From positions 1,971,157 through 2,035,156 of the forward strand of contig NZ_JAEHGE010000001.1 of the NCBI RefSeq assembly GCF_016097415.1: a DNA stretch of 64,000 nucleotides, read 5' to 3'. Numbering within the stretch: the first letter of the stretch is position 1; the number at the start of each line of letters is the position of its first letter. A program made the position numbers and the translations under genes. This DNA is from a sulfur-oxidizing endosymbiont of Gigantopelta aegis. GTDB lineage: Bacteria > Pseudomonadota > Gammaproteobacteria > GRL18. A model generated the notes under the pieces. That model searched no databases. It saw only the letters and a list, made by a program, of their open reading frames with translations, and was not told where the DNA came from. This document shows positions 1-9,046 of this stretch, piece by piece.

Positions 1-875
1 GTCCATTGTAAATGATGGGCTTCATCGACAACAATTAAATCCCATTCACCTGCTAATGCATCGTTGAGTGAGGTTTCATTATTGGCCAAAAATTCTAAGC
101 TACAAAGCACTAATTGCTCACTGAGAAAAGGATTGCTGACAGACTCATCTTCAGATTCATTTTGCATGGCCTGAATACGTTGTGTATCAAAAATGCTAAA
201 CATTAAGTTAAAACGGCGCAACATTTCCACCAGCCATTGATGCACGAGGCTTTCAGGCACGATGATCAACACTCTTTGTGCCCGTTCATTGAGCAATTGA
301 TGATGCAGAATCAATCCCGCTTCAATGGTTTTACCCAGGCCCACTTCATCGGCTAATAACACGCGAGGGGCATATCGATTGGCAACCTCATGAGCAATAT
401 ATAATTGGTGAGCAATTAAACTTGTACGCACACCAGTGAGGCCGGATAATTGTGAATGAGCCAATTGGTTATTATGCTTTAAGGTTTGATAACGTAAATT
501 AAACCAGTTGTTTTTATCTATTTGCCCAGTGAATAAACGCTCGGCAGGGCGGTTCAGTTGAATAAAGTGATCCAAGTCTGCTTCAGGCAAAGCCAATGCC
601 TCACCCTGATCATTAATGCCGACATAGGTGATAAGACCGTTATCATTAGAAATTGACTGAATGTTGAGGCTGTCACCAGCAACTGATTTAACCTGTTCAC
701 CCTTATCATAAATAACCCGTGTAAGCGGCGCATTTTGTTTGGCATAAGTGCGGGTTTCATCGCTGGCTTTAAAGACAATGGTAACGGTTCGGTGTTCTGT
801 TGCGACAATGGTACCAAGACCAAGTTGTAATTCTGCGTGGCTGATCCAACGCTGACCTGAGATAAATTCTTCCAC
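1..875 (-). CDS. rapA: RNA polymerase-associated protein RapA, N-terminal part (cut by window edge)
   Basis: Translation of the minus strand matches the start of RapA (HepA), the SWI2/SNF2-family ATPase that binds RNA polymerase and helps recycle it. Visible are the N-terminal Tudor-like region beginning EEFISGQRWIS, the Walker A segment LLADEVGLGKTIEAG and the DEAH-box DLIVVDEAHHLQW at the window edge. About 291 codons are present; the family is normally about 950 residues, so roughly two thirds lies outside. The start is a GTG at 875: an in-frame stop lies just upstream (899-897) and an AAAGG ribosome site sits six bases before it. The reading frame is intact over the visible part. Confidence 0.93.
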   Translation of the reverse strand, partial: MEEFISGQRWISHAELQLGLGTIVATEHRTVTIVFKASDETRTYAKQNAPLTRVIYDKGEQVKSVAGDSLNIQSISNDNGLITYVGINDQGEALALPEADLDHFIQLNRPAERLFTGQIDKNNWFNLRYQTLKHNNQLAHSQLSGLTGVRTSLIAHQLYIAHEVANRYAPRVLLADEVGLGKTIEAGLILHHQLLNERAQRVLIIVPESLVHQWLVEMLRRFNLMFSIFDTQRIQAMQNESEDESVSNPFLSEQLVLCSLEFLANNETSLNDALAGEWDLIVVDEAHHLQW

Positions 876-962
876 AAAAAACCTTTCAAATAGTGACTAA
901 AATAAGTGAGCTATTATAATGGAATTTTGCTGAAATTTCTTGTGAATTTAATGCTGAAAAGG

Positions 963-1002
963 TGGGCAGTGCCCGGCCTACATAAAGAGGTACTATGTAG
1001 GC
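963..1002. terminator. Hairpins beyond the secreted-protein gene, possible terminator
   Basis: GCCTACATA (976-984) pairs exactly with TATGTAGGC (994-1002), next to a second small palindrome, GGGCAGTGCCC. In the minus direction this lies just past the stop of the 1015-1836 gene and is followed by a short T run, so it could end that transcript. It also resembles small intergenic REP-like palindromes, so the function is uncertain. Confidence 0.4.
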
Positions 1003-1014
1003 TAGAGGGTGTGT

Positions 1015-1836
1015 TTAATCGCTATAGACGCGGATTAGACTCGGTACTTCTTTACTGGCTTTTTCTAGTTGGTCTTCAAGATCAACCGGATTTGGCACGC
1101 TGATGGAGGGGACATTCCAGCCGCCGGGCATTGTGCCAATATCATCCGGCGCCGCAATTAAATCGTCCCACATGATGGCCATGCCTTCTTTAGGATCGCC
1201 GGGTTGGAACCAGTCAGTTGGGTTTTGAGTTTTAAAAGGCATTTCTTTACGGTTCCAGAAGCTATCACGTGCGCCAAAGGGCCAGCTTTCCCAAGGTGCT
1301 GAATTGCCACCAAAAGGGCTACCACCGAAGGGGGTATTTTGTGATGGGCCATAAGGTCCACGATTATAGGGATTGCCATAAGGACCCTGTGCATAAGGAT
1401 TGCCGTTATAGGGTCTGTTATAAGGATTATTGTTGTACGGATTACCACGATATGGGCCTTGGTTCGGCATGCCATAAGGGCGAGGTGCGCCATAATTAGG
1501 TGCCATATTAGGGTATCTATTTTGTGGCATTGGTCTTTGTTGTATCGCACCTTGTGCAGGGTAAGGCCTTGGGAATCTGGGCGCTTGATTGTTTGGCCTA
1601 GCCATTGGTTGCGCATTGGCAACAGGTCTGGTAACTTGGTTATGAGCTGGTGCTTGTTTTCTTTGTTGCAAAACATCTGCAGGAGGAAAACGGTATTGCT
1701 GTTGCTTGTTATTGCTGTCTTGACCGCGAATGATGACATTGCTTTCTTCAGCGCTGACGGATCCCCCAAGGATAGAACTAGCAATCACAAAAGAGGTGAT
1801 AGCGATTATATTTGTTGTTTTATTTAGAAAGAGCAT
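1015..1836 (-). CDS. Secreted Pro/Asn/Gly/Tyr-rich low-complexity protein, possibly sulfur-globule-like
   Basis: About 273 residues. A signal peptide is visible (MLFLNKTTNIIAITSFVIAS, then ...GGSVSA/EE), so the product is exported. Residues about 70-190 are dominated by short NPYN, GPYG and PYGN units, giving a Pro-, Asn-, Tyr- and Gly-rich repetitive region. The last 90 residues are ordinary sequence (WESWPFGARDSFW..., then an acidic/amphipathic tail). The open frame extends upstream to 1908, but the ATG at 1836 has AGGAGA before it and starts the signal peptide. Composition and export resemble sulfur globule envelope proteins of sulfur-oxidising gammaproteobacteria; this is an inference from composition, not a family match. 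A glycine/proline-rich structural or surface protein is the alternative. Confidence 0.7.
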   Translation of the reverse strand: MLFLNKTTNIIAITSFVIASSILGGSVSAEESNVIIRGQDSNNKQQQYRFPPADVLQQRKQAPAHNQVTRPVANAQPMARPNNQAPRFPRPYPAQGAIQQRPMPQNRYPNMAPNYGAPRPYGMPNQGPYRGNPYNNNPYNRPYNGNPYAQGPYGNPYNRGPYGPSQNTPFGGSPFGGNSAPWESWPFGARDSFWNRKEMPFKTQNPTDWFQPGDPKEGMAIMWDDLIAAPDDIGTMPGGWNVPSISVPNPVDLEDQLEKASKEVPSLIRVYSD

Positions 1837-1966
1837 TAGGTTCTCCTGCGTCTGCTCATTTATAATGATTGACATAGTATAGTCTGATTTTGAAAATTCA
1901 TCCATCATTAAATGCTAATATAGTAAAGTGTAGGGAAAATACCTAGTAATCTAGGTGGTTATTTTG

Positions 1967-1996
1967 TCGGGTAAGGGATTACACCGAATAGTTAAA
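1967..1996. repeat. Copy 1 of a 30-bp interspersed repeat
   Basis: The segment starting TCGGGTAAGGGATTACAC is repeated at 56203-56232 with two mismatches over 30 bases. Both copies are intergenic, here immediately upstream of the gene at 2021, and both end GAATAGTTAAA. No coding role is apparent. Confidence 0.75.
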
Positions 1997-2020
1997 TAAA
2001 TTGAATATAAGAGGTTTTTT

Positions 2021-2821
2021 GTGTTTTTTGATTTTTTAAAATCGACGCCTGTTCTTGATGAAGAATCAGTGCAATGGCAATTTGAGCTTTATGAATGGGC
2101 ATTAATAAATTTTGATGCTGAAGTTTTTTTTTCGAAAACAGTTTTAGTTGAGCCATCGAATCAGTTTTTCCCGGGGCATGCTGATAATATTGACGAAATG
2201 GCACAATTAATCTTCAATAAAGTTAAACATTATGCCTCACTCTCACATTGGCCTTGTCGCCTGACCACAGAACAAAGTTGTGCCTTACCAAGCAAGCAGG
2301 TAAGAATTCCCGGTAGCTTGCGTGATGTGAGTGCTACAGAATCCATAAAGCTGGCTGAAGAAGAACAGCTACCTATATTGTATGATCCACGTCAGGTGCG
2401 TAATCCCGAAGCTATTATTGCCTCTTTTGCTCATACTCTCGCACACTATCTTGGCACAATGGCCAAGGATATGCCGCCCGGGGGCGAAGAAAACTGGCCT
2501 CAAGTGACAGAAGTGCTGGCCGTCTTTATGGGCTTTGGCTTAATGTTTGCCAATAGTGCTTTTGTCTATCGAAATGTCACCTGTGGCAGCTGTCAGCCAA
2601 CAACAGTCAATCGCACCGCTTATTTATCTCAATATGATATTACTTATTCCTTAGCTATTTTTTGTGTGCTTAAAGATATTCCGGCTAAAGATGCTCTGAA
2701 AAATATCAAAAAAACACTCCGCTCATACTTTAAAAAAGCCTATAAAGATGTCAAAAAAAGGCCGGCAGAACTTGCAAGATTAACGGCTTTAAGACAGGAT
2801 AAGTCTATAGCTTCTACATAA
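2021..2821 (+). CDS. Conserved hypothetical protein
   Basis: Encodes 266 residues starting at a GTG with an AAGAGG ribosome site seven bases upstream. No family is recognised. The protein looks soluble and globular, with a mid-protein helix containing [12 protein letters not shown], a hydrophobic stretch [16 protein letters not shown] and a CGSC pair at about residues 188-191 that could bind metal or form a disulfide. The C-terminus is strongly basic ([18 protein letters not shown]). It stands alone between the divergent secreted-protein gene and pfkA. Codon use is like its neighbours and the frame is intact, so it is very likely a real gene. Confidence 0.8.
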   Translation: MFFDFLKSTPVLDEESVQWQFELYEWALINFDAEVFFSKTVLVEPSNQFFPGHADNIDEMAQLIFNKVKHYASLSHWPCRLTTEQSCALPSKQVRIPGSLRDVSATESIKLAEEEQLPILYDPRQVRNPEAIIASFAHTLAHYLGTMAKDMPPGGEENWPQVTEVLAVFMGFGLMFANSAFVYRNVTCGSCQPTTVNRTAYLSQYDITYSLAIFCVLKDIPAKDALKNIKKTLRSYFKKAYKDVKKRPAELARLTALRQDKSIAST

Positions 2822-2900
2822 AAGATGCATAAGCTGGCAAATATATTTTTCTAATCTCAAAATAACTTCTAATCACCAAAAAAGAGTGAAAGATAAAACT

Positions 2901-3956
2901 ATGACGAACGGTTCAAAATCAATTGGTATTTTAACGGCAGGTGGCGATTGTCAGGGCTTGAATGCAGCCATTCGCGGGGTGGCGAAAACGGCAATTAATC
3001 AATATGGTATGCAAGTCATTGGTTTTCTTGATGGTTTTAGAGGCTTGGCAGAAAATCGTTATGAACGTCTGGATGGTGAAAAATTATCCGGTATCTTAAC
3101 GCTGGGTGGGACTATTTTAGGTACCAGTCGTGATAAGCCTCATAAAATAGCCATTGGTGATAAATTCATTGATGCTATTTCTCAGGCGGAAGAAAATTAT
3201 CATAAGTTGCATTTAGATGCCTTAGTTTGTATCGGTGGTGGTGGCACCCAGAAAAATGCCCTGCGCTTGCTGAAAAAAACTGATATGAACATTATCACCC
3301 TGCCAAAAACCATTGATAATGATGTTTGGGGAACGGATCTTTGTTTTGGTTATGATACTGCTGTTGAAATTGCTACAGAAGCCATTGACCGCCTGCATTC
3401 AACTGCCTCAAGTCATCACCGTGTCATGGTCGTGGAAATTATGGGGCACAATACAGGCTGGTTAACGGCAGCATCGGGATTAGCCGGTGGAGCTGATGTC
3501 GTGGTGATTCCAGAAATCCCCTATGATATTGAGGTCATAAAAAATGCCCTTATTGAGCGCAATCGAAAAGGTAAACGTTTTTCAATTGTTGCCGTGGCAG
3601 AGGGCGCTCGCCCCAAAGATGAAAATGAAATCCCCAATGATTTTGAAGACAGTACTGCCGTACATTTAACTCATAGGCTAGCTGAATTGACGGGTTTGGA
3701 AACTCGTTTAACCAGTTTAGGTCATGTGATGAGAGGCGGTAGCCCAACGGCGGCGGATAGAATTCTGGCAACCAAATTAGGCACTAAGGCGGCTCAATTG
3801 ATTGCCGAAGGACAGTCAGGTGTTATGGTTGCAGAGCGGGCAGGTTATGCGGTTCCAGTTCCTTTAGAAGAAATAGCGGGGAATCGCCGCATTATCGAAG
3901 ACGATCATCCCTTACTAGAGAGTCTAAGGAATTTAGGTATTTGTTTAGGTGTTTAG
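2901..3956 (+). CDS. pfkA: 6-phosphofructokinase, phosphofructokinase-A family, mixed donor signature
   Basis: Phosphorylates fructose 6-phosphate in glycolysis. The family core is clear: [15 protein letters not shown] at the N-terminus, [12 protein letters not shown], the donor loop [15 protein letters not shown], the catalytic [10 protein letters not shown] and MGHNTGWL. The protein is about 351 residues, longer than the 320 of E. coli PfkA. Two donor-site positions are unusual. The Asp of the canonical GGDGS loop is Gly here, and the residue before TIDND is Lys, as in pyrophosphate-dependent enzymes, where ATP enzymes have Gly. The phosphoryl donor therefore cannot be assigned from sequence. 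The ATG at 2901 is chosen over the GTG at 2886, which would leave no room for a ribosome site. Confidence 0.92.
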   Translation: MTNGSKSIGILTAGGDCQGLNAAIRGVAKTAINQYGMQVIGFLDGFRGLAENRYERLDGEKLSGILTLGGTILGTSRDKPHKIAIGDKFIDAISQAEENYHKLHLDALVCIGGGGTQKNALRLLKKTDMNIITLPKTIDNDVWGTDLCFGYDTAVEIATEAIDRLHSTASSHHRVMVVEIMGHNTGWLTAASGLAGGADVVVIPEIPYDIEVIKNALIERNRKGKRFSIVAVAEGARPKDENEIPNDFEDSTAVHLTHRLAELTGLETRLTSLGHVMRGGSPTAADRILATKLGTKAAQLIAEGQSGVMVAERAGYAVPVPLEEIAGNRRIIEDDHPLLESLRNLGICLGV

Positions 3957-3994
3957 TGCAACGTCTTCTATCGCTTGAGCTTAAAGCTATAAGA

Positions 3995-4189
3995 TTATTG
4001 GGGCATGAGATTCTTATAGCCAAAATTCATTTTTTTCATTTTTTTTCTTTTGGCTAGAATAAACATGCGATATTGGCGCACAGCAAAATCTTCCTGATTT
4101 CCGTTGAGCGCCATCATTTTGTCTATTTCGAGTTCTAATTGTATTATTTCATGCAGTAGTCTATCTGACCTCTGCTCCGTGCTATCCAT
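3995..4189 (-). CDS. Small hypothetical protein, predicted helical
   Basis: 64 codons from an ATG preceded by GGGTGAGAC. The sequence is charged and heptad-like (LLHEIIQLELEIDKMMALNG), then a basic tail (LAKRKKMKKMNFGYKN), suggesting a short coiled-coil or helical hairpin. No family is recognised. It is convergent with pfkA and upstream of thrS on the other strand. Composition and the plausible ribosome site favour a real gene, but length alone cannot prove it. Confidence 0.45.
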   Translation of the reverse strand: MDSTEQRSDRLLHEIIQLELEIDKMMALNGNQEDFAVRQYRMFILAKRKKMKKMNFGYKNLMPQ

Positions 4190-4450
4190 GTCTCACCCGT
4201 GAGTCTAATTTGTATCCATCCGATTCAAGATTGTGTGGGCTACCAGTATAATTACTCATTCATCAGATAAATGTAGGAATATTCTTAAATTTGTGTAGGA
4301 CTTGCAATTTTTTTGCTTGAATCGACTGTTTTGACTGCTAGTGCATTAGAATTGAGTAAATTAACCATTATGGGGACTTTAAGCCAGTAATTTAGTAGGT
4401 TATAATAATCGGATTTTTCACTCATTTTAAAACTTATTGGTTCAAATATA

Positions 4451-6370
4451 ATGCCTGTAGTCACTTTACCTGACGGTTCTTCTCGACAATTTGATTCTGC
4501 TGTTACTATTTATGATGTGGCAGCTGATATTGGTCCCGGTTTAGCCAAAGCGGCTTTAGCGGGAAAAATCAACGGTGAATTAGTTGATACCTCTTATCTC
4601 ATTGATGAAGACGTAGAGTTAGCGATTGTGACCGAACGGGATGCCGAAGGCCTAGAAGTTATCCGCCATTCGACTGCTCACTTGCTGGCTCAGGCCGTTA
4701 AAACGTTGTTTCCTAAAGCACAAGTGACTATCGGGCCAATCATCGAAGATGGTTTTTACTATGACTTTTCCTATGAAGAAAGCTTTACTCCGGAAGATCT
4801 ACTGGCAATAGAGAAAAAAATGGCAGAGTTGGTTAAGGCCAATCATCAAATTTCTCGTTCTGTGAAAACCCGTGATGAAGCGGTGAAATTCTTCCGTGAT
4901 ATGGGCGAAGAGTATAAAGCCGAAATCATCGAAAGTATTCCAGCCAATGAAGAACTATCGCTTTACCAACAGGGTGATTTTATTGATTTATGCCGAGGCC
5001 CTCATGTACCGTCTACCGGAAAAATCAAAGCCTTCAAACTAATGAAGCTGGCAGGTGCATACTGGCGTGGTGATTCAAACAAAGAAATGCTGCAACGTAT
5101 TTATGGTACGGCATGGACCAATAAGAAAGATCTGAAGGCCTATCTACATCGTTTAGCAGAAGCAGAAAAACGTGATCACCGTAAATTAGGCAAAAAATTA
5201 AATTTATTCCACATGCAAGAAGAAGCGCCGGGTATGGTTTTCTGGCACGAAAAAGGCTGGATCATCTATCAGGAAGTGGAACAATATATTCGCAATGTGT
5301 TAGTGAAACACAATTATCAGGAAGTGCGTACCCCTCAAGTGGTGGATCGCAGCCTATGGGAAAAATCCGGCCACTGGGATAAATTCAGTGAGATGATGTT
5401 TACCACATCATCAGAAAATCGTGACTATGCAATCAAGCCAATGAACTGCCCCTGTCATATTCAAATTTTTAATACCGGACTAAAGTCCTATCGTGATTTG
5501 CCCTTACGTATGGCGGAATTTGGATCGTGCCATCGTAATGAGCCATCGGGTACCTTGCATGGCTTGATGCGGGTGAGAAACTTTGTCCAGGATGATGCAC
5601 ATATTTTCTGTACCGAAGATCAAATTCAGAGTGAGATTTCTGCCTTTATTGATTTATTGTTTGCTGTTTATAAAGACTTTGGTTTTACCGAAGTCATAGT
5701 TAAACTGTCAACACGTCCAGAAGAGCGCGTGGGTGCCGATGAAGTCTGGGATAAAGCAGAAGCGGCTTTAGAAGCATCGCTCAATAGCAAAAATCTGGAT
5801 TGGGAACTACAACCGGGTGAAGGGGCATTTTATGGCCCTAAGATTGAATTCTCATTAAAAGACTGTTTAGGTCGAGTCTGGCAATGTGGCACAGCACAGG
5901 TTGATTTCTCCATGCCGGGGCGTTTAGATGCGCACTTTATTGATGAGCAAGGTGAAAAAGTCGTGCCGGTGATGATTCACCGTGCCATATTAGGTTCGCT
6001 CGAGCGTTTCATTGGCATTCTGATAGAAGAACATGCGGGCAAAATGCCCTTATGGTTATCGCCGGTTCAGGCTGTAGTGATGGGTATTACCGACAAGCAA
6101 GCCGATTATGTCACTGCCTTCGTACAAAAACTCAAAGACGCTGGTCTGAGAGCTAATGCAGACTTACGCAATGAAAAAATTGGCTTTAAGATCCGTGAGC
6201 ATACATTAGCACGTGCACCGTATATTCTGGTCGCAGGCGACAGAGAAATAGAGCAGGATGCGATTGCCGTACGGACGATGGCGGGTGAAGATCTGGGGAC
6301 GATGAGCAGTGATGAACTGATTGCCAGAATGAAAGCCGAAATTAAAAACTATGGTATTGAAGACAAATAA
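4451..6370 (+). CDS. thrS: Threonine--tRNA ligase
   Basis: Charges tRNA-Thr. The 639 residues match the family length. Domains in order: N-terminal TGS domain ([14 protein letters not shown]), second additional domain with the [12 protein letters not shown] editing motif (His/Cys zinc-type site, with the FIDLCRGPH motif near residue 180), the class II catalytic core with [30 protein letters not shown] and [13 protein letters not shown], and the C-terminal anticodon-binding domain. The zinc ligands of the core (Cys of MNCPC, His of LMRV region, His of IHRAI) appear present. It heads the thrS-infC-rpmI-rplT-pheST block, the standard order in gammaproteobacteria. The 260-base leader upstream could hold regulatory structure, but I see no clear tRNA-like operator. 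Confidence 0.97.
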   Translation: MPVVTLPDGSSRQFDSAVTIYDVAADIGPGLAKAALAGKINGELVDTSYLIDEDVELAIVTERDAEGLEVIRHSTAHLLAQAVKTLFPKAQVTIGPIIEDGFYYDFSYEESFTPEDLLAIEKKMAELVKANHQISRSVKTRDEAVKFFRDMGEEYKAEIIESIPANEELSLYQQGDFIDLCRGPHVPSTGKIKAFKLMKLAGAYWRGDSNKEMLQRIYGTAWTNKKDLKAYLHRLAEAEKRDHRKLGKKLNLFHMQEEAPGMVFWHEKGWIIYQEVEQYIRNVLVKHNYQEVRTPQVVDRSLWEKSGHWDKFSEMMFTTSSENRDYAIKPMNCPCHIQIFNTGLKSYRDLPLRMAEFGSCHRNEPSGTLHGLMRVRNFVQDDAHIFCTEDQIQSEISAFIDLLFAVYKDFGFTEVIVKLSTRPEERVGADEVWDKAEAALEASLNSKNLDWELQPGEGAFYGPKIEFSLKDCLGRVWQCGTAQVDFSMPGRLDAHFIDEQGEKVVPVMIHRAILGSLERFIGILIEEHAGKMPLWLSPVQAVVMGITDKQADYVTAFVQKLKDAGLRANADLRNEKIGFKIREHTLARAPYILVAGDREIEQDAIAVRTMAGEDLGTMSSDELIARMKAEIKNYGIEDK

Positions 6371-6551
6371 TTTATCTAACAGTGATAAATAACGCTTTAT
6401 TAAAAATTAATGTGGCTTTTCACAATAAAGTCTAATAAAATATCGCGTTCAGTGAATTACAGTTATTATTGCTCAAAAAATAAGCAATAAACGATTGAAG
6501 TAAAAATTAAGCAGTACAAATTACAGTGGTCAAATTCAGGAGAAATAACCC

Positions 6552-7100
6552 ATCGCAGCCCCAAGAAGACAGTTTGATAAATCCAAATCAAACAAAACCC
6601 GTATAAACGACGATATTATAGCTAAAGAACTTCGAGTCATTGGCGCAGACGGGGAGCAAGCAGGGATTATGGGCCTTGCCGATGCCAAGCGATTGGCCGC
6701 TGATAGTGAAATGGACCTAGTGGAGATTGCGCCAACGGCCAATCCTCCTGTGTGTCGGGTCATGGATCACGGTAAATTTATTTTTGAGCAAAAGAAGAAA
6801 AAGGCTCAGGAAAAGAAAAAACAGAAACAAACCCAGGTCAAAGAGGTTAAGCTCCGACCCGGAACTGAAGAAGGCGATTATCAGGTCAAATTACGCAACC
6901 TGACACGCTTTCTTGAAAACGGTGATAAAACCAAAGTCACTATTCGTTTTCGTGGTCGAGAAATGGCTCATCGTGAGCTAGGAATGGACGTACTGAATCG
7001 AGTAGCTAAAGATCTTGAAGAACTGGCCAATGTTGAACAACGTGCCAAGCTTGAAGGTCGTCAGATGACGATGGTGTTAGCGCCAAAAAGCAAGAAGTAG
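6552..7100 (+). CDS. infC: Translation initiation factor IF-3, AUC start
   Basis: IF-3 binds the 30S subunit and checks start codons. The full protein is about 182 residues, the normal length, but the first ATG in the frame (6669) would remove about 39 residues including the conserved [15 protein letters not shown] segment. The frame is open back to a stop at 6546-6548, and the only sensible start is the ATC at 6552, giving [20 protein letters not shown], nine bases after an AGGAGA ribosome site (6537-6542). Non-AUG starts are the known autoregulatory feature of infC, usually AUU; AUC is a variant. The C-terminal domain ([15 protein letters not shown]) is complete. Confidence 0.94.
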   Translation: MAAPRRQFDKSKSNKTRINDDIIAKELRVIGADGEQAGIMGLADAKRLAADSEMDLVEIAPTANPPVCRVMDHGKFIFEQKKKKAQEKKKQKQTQVKEVKLRPGTEEGDYQVKLRNLTRFLENGDKTKVTIRFRGREMAHRELGMDVLNRVAKDLEELANVEQRAKLEGRQMTMVLAPKSKK

Positions 7101-7230
7101 CAACCACTCACTAAGAGACCTACCTCAGGCCATCTTTCTGAGTCATTAAGTGTTGTTGTTTTACTAAACATAATAGGCAAAATAATTTTTCTATTATGAA
7201 TCAATGCGTAGTTGTATATAGAGGTGTATT

Positions 7231-7428
7231 ATGCCAAAAATGAAATCTAAACGTGGCGCTTCAAAGCGTTTTCGCGTAACTGGTTCTGGCCGTATTAAAC
7301 GCGGCAATGCCAACCGTAGTCACATCCTGACTAAAATGACCACCAAGCGTAAGCGTCATTTACGTGGCCCTGACTCTGTTGATGCGTCAGATGCTCCAGC
7401 AATTAAACGTATGTTACGTTTAGTTTAA
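7231..7428 (+). CDS. rpmI: 50S ribosomal protein L35
   Basis: 65 residues, the normal length. The product begins [20 protein letters not shown] and is highly basic, matching L35 of the large subunit. It lies between infC and rplT with a 27-base gap to rplT, in the usual IF3-L35-L20 operon. A ribosome site (GAGG) precedes the ATG. Confidence 0.97.
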   Translation: MPKMKSKRGASKRFRVTGSGRIKRGNANRSHILTKMTTKRKRHLRGPDSVDASDAPAIKRMLRLV

Positions 7429-7455
7429 CTCTTTAAATAGGAAGGAGCAGATAAA

Positions 7456-7815
7456 ATGGCAAGAGTAAAACGTGGTGTTCAGGCACATGCTAAACACAAG
7501 AAAATTATTAAACTGGCGAAAGGTTATTCCGGTCGTCGTAAAAATGTCTTCCGTGCAGCGGTACAAGCTGTTACTAAGGCCGGTCAATATCAGTATCGTG
7601 ACCGTCGTCAACGCAAGCGTCAATTCCGTCAGTTATGGATTGCACGTATCAATGCGGGCGCACGTGAAAACGGTTTGAGCTATAGCCGTATGATCAATGG
7701 CCTGAAAAAAGCTAATATCGAAATCGACCGTAAAGTCCTTTCTGATATGGCAATTGCTGATAAAGGTGCATTTGCTGCGATTGCTGAACAAGCAAAAGCT
7801 GCACTTTCTGCATAG
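7456..7815 (+). CDS. rplT: 50S ribosomal protein L20
   Basis: 119 residues matching L20, which binds 23S rRNA early in assembly and in E. coli represses rpmI-rplT translation. It begins [20 protein letters not shown] and ends with the conserved helical domain ([20 protein letters not shown]). A GGAAGGAG ribosome site precedes the ATG. It is followed by a strong intrinsic terminator at 7852-7885. Confidence 0.97.
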   Translation: MARVKRGVQAHAKHKKIIKLAKGYSGRRKNVFRAAVQAVTKAGQYQYRDRRQRKRQFRQLWIARINAGARENGLSYSRMINGLKKANIEIDRKVLSDMAIADKGAFAAIAEQAKAALSA

Positions 7816-7851
7816 TCTATCGTTCAGAGTTGTAAAACTTTGTACATGACA

Positions 7852-7885
7852 AAAAAGGGGGAAGGCGAAAGTCTTCCCCCTTTTT
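7852..7885 (+). terminator. Intrinsic terminator after rplT
   Basis: GGGGGAAG (7857-7864) pairs with CTTCCCCC (7873-7880) around an eight-base loop, flanked by A5 and T5 that extend the stem and supply the U tract. It separates rplT from pheS. I looked for a Phe-rich leader peptide before it, as in E. coli pheM attenuation, and found none, so simple termination is the better reading. Confidence 0.92.
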
Positions 7886-7919
7886 ATTGATTGGCAATAG
7901 AGTAAAAGATTAATCGTAA

Positions 7920-8966
<1,047 letters not shown>

Positions 8967-9046
8967 CTTGAAAGCTCCTTACAATAAGAGCGCTTCCCCC
9001 CTTAATCAGCATAAGATAAGTACCAGAAGTCCAGGAAATAAAAAAT

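Noticed and set aside
1158-1784. 208-codon minus-strand frame inside the Pro-rich protein gene
   Set aside because: It overlaps the better-supported gene with signal peptide and ribosome site; the long frame comes from the repetitive composition.
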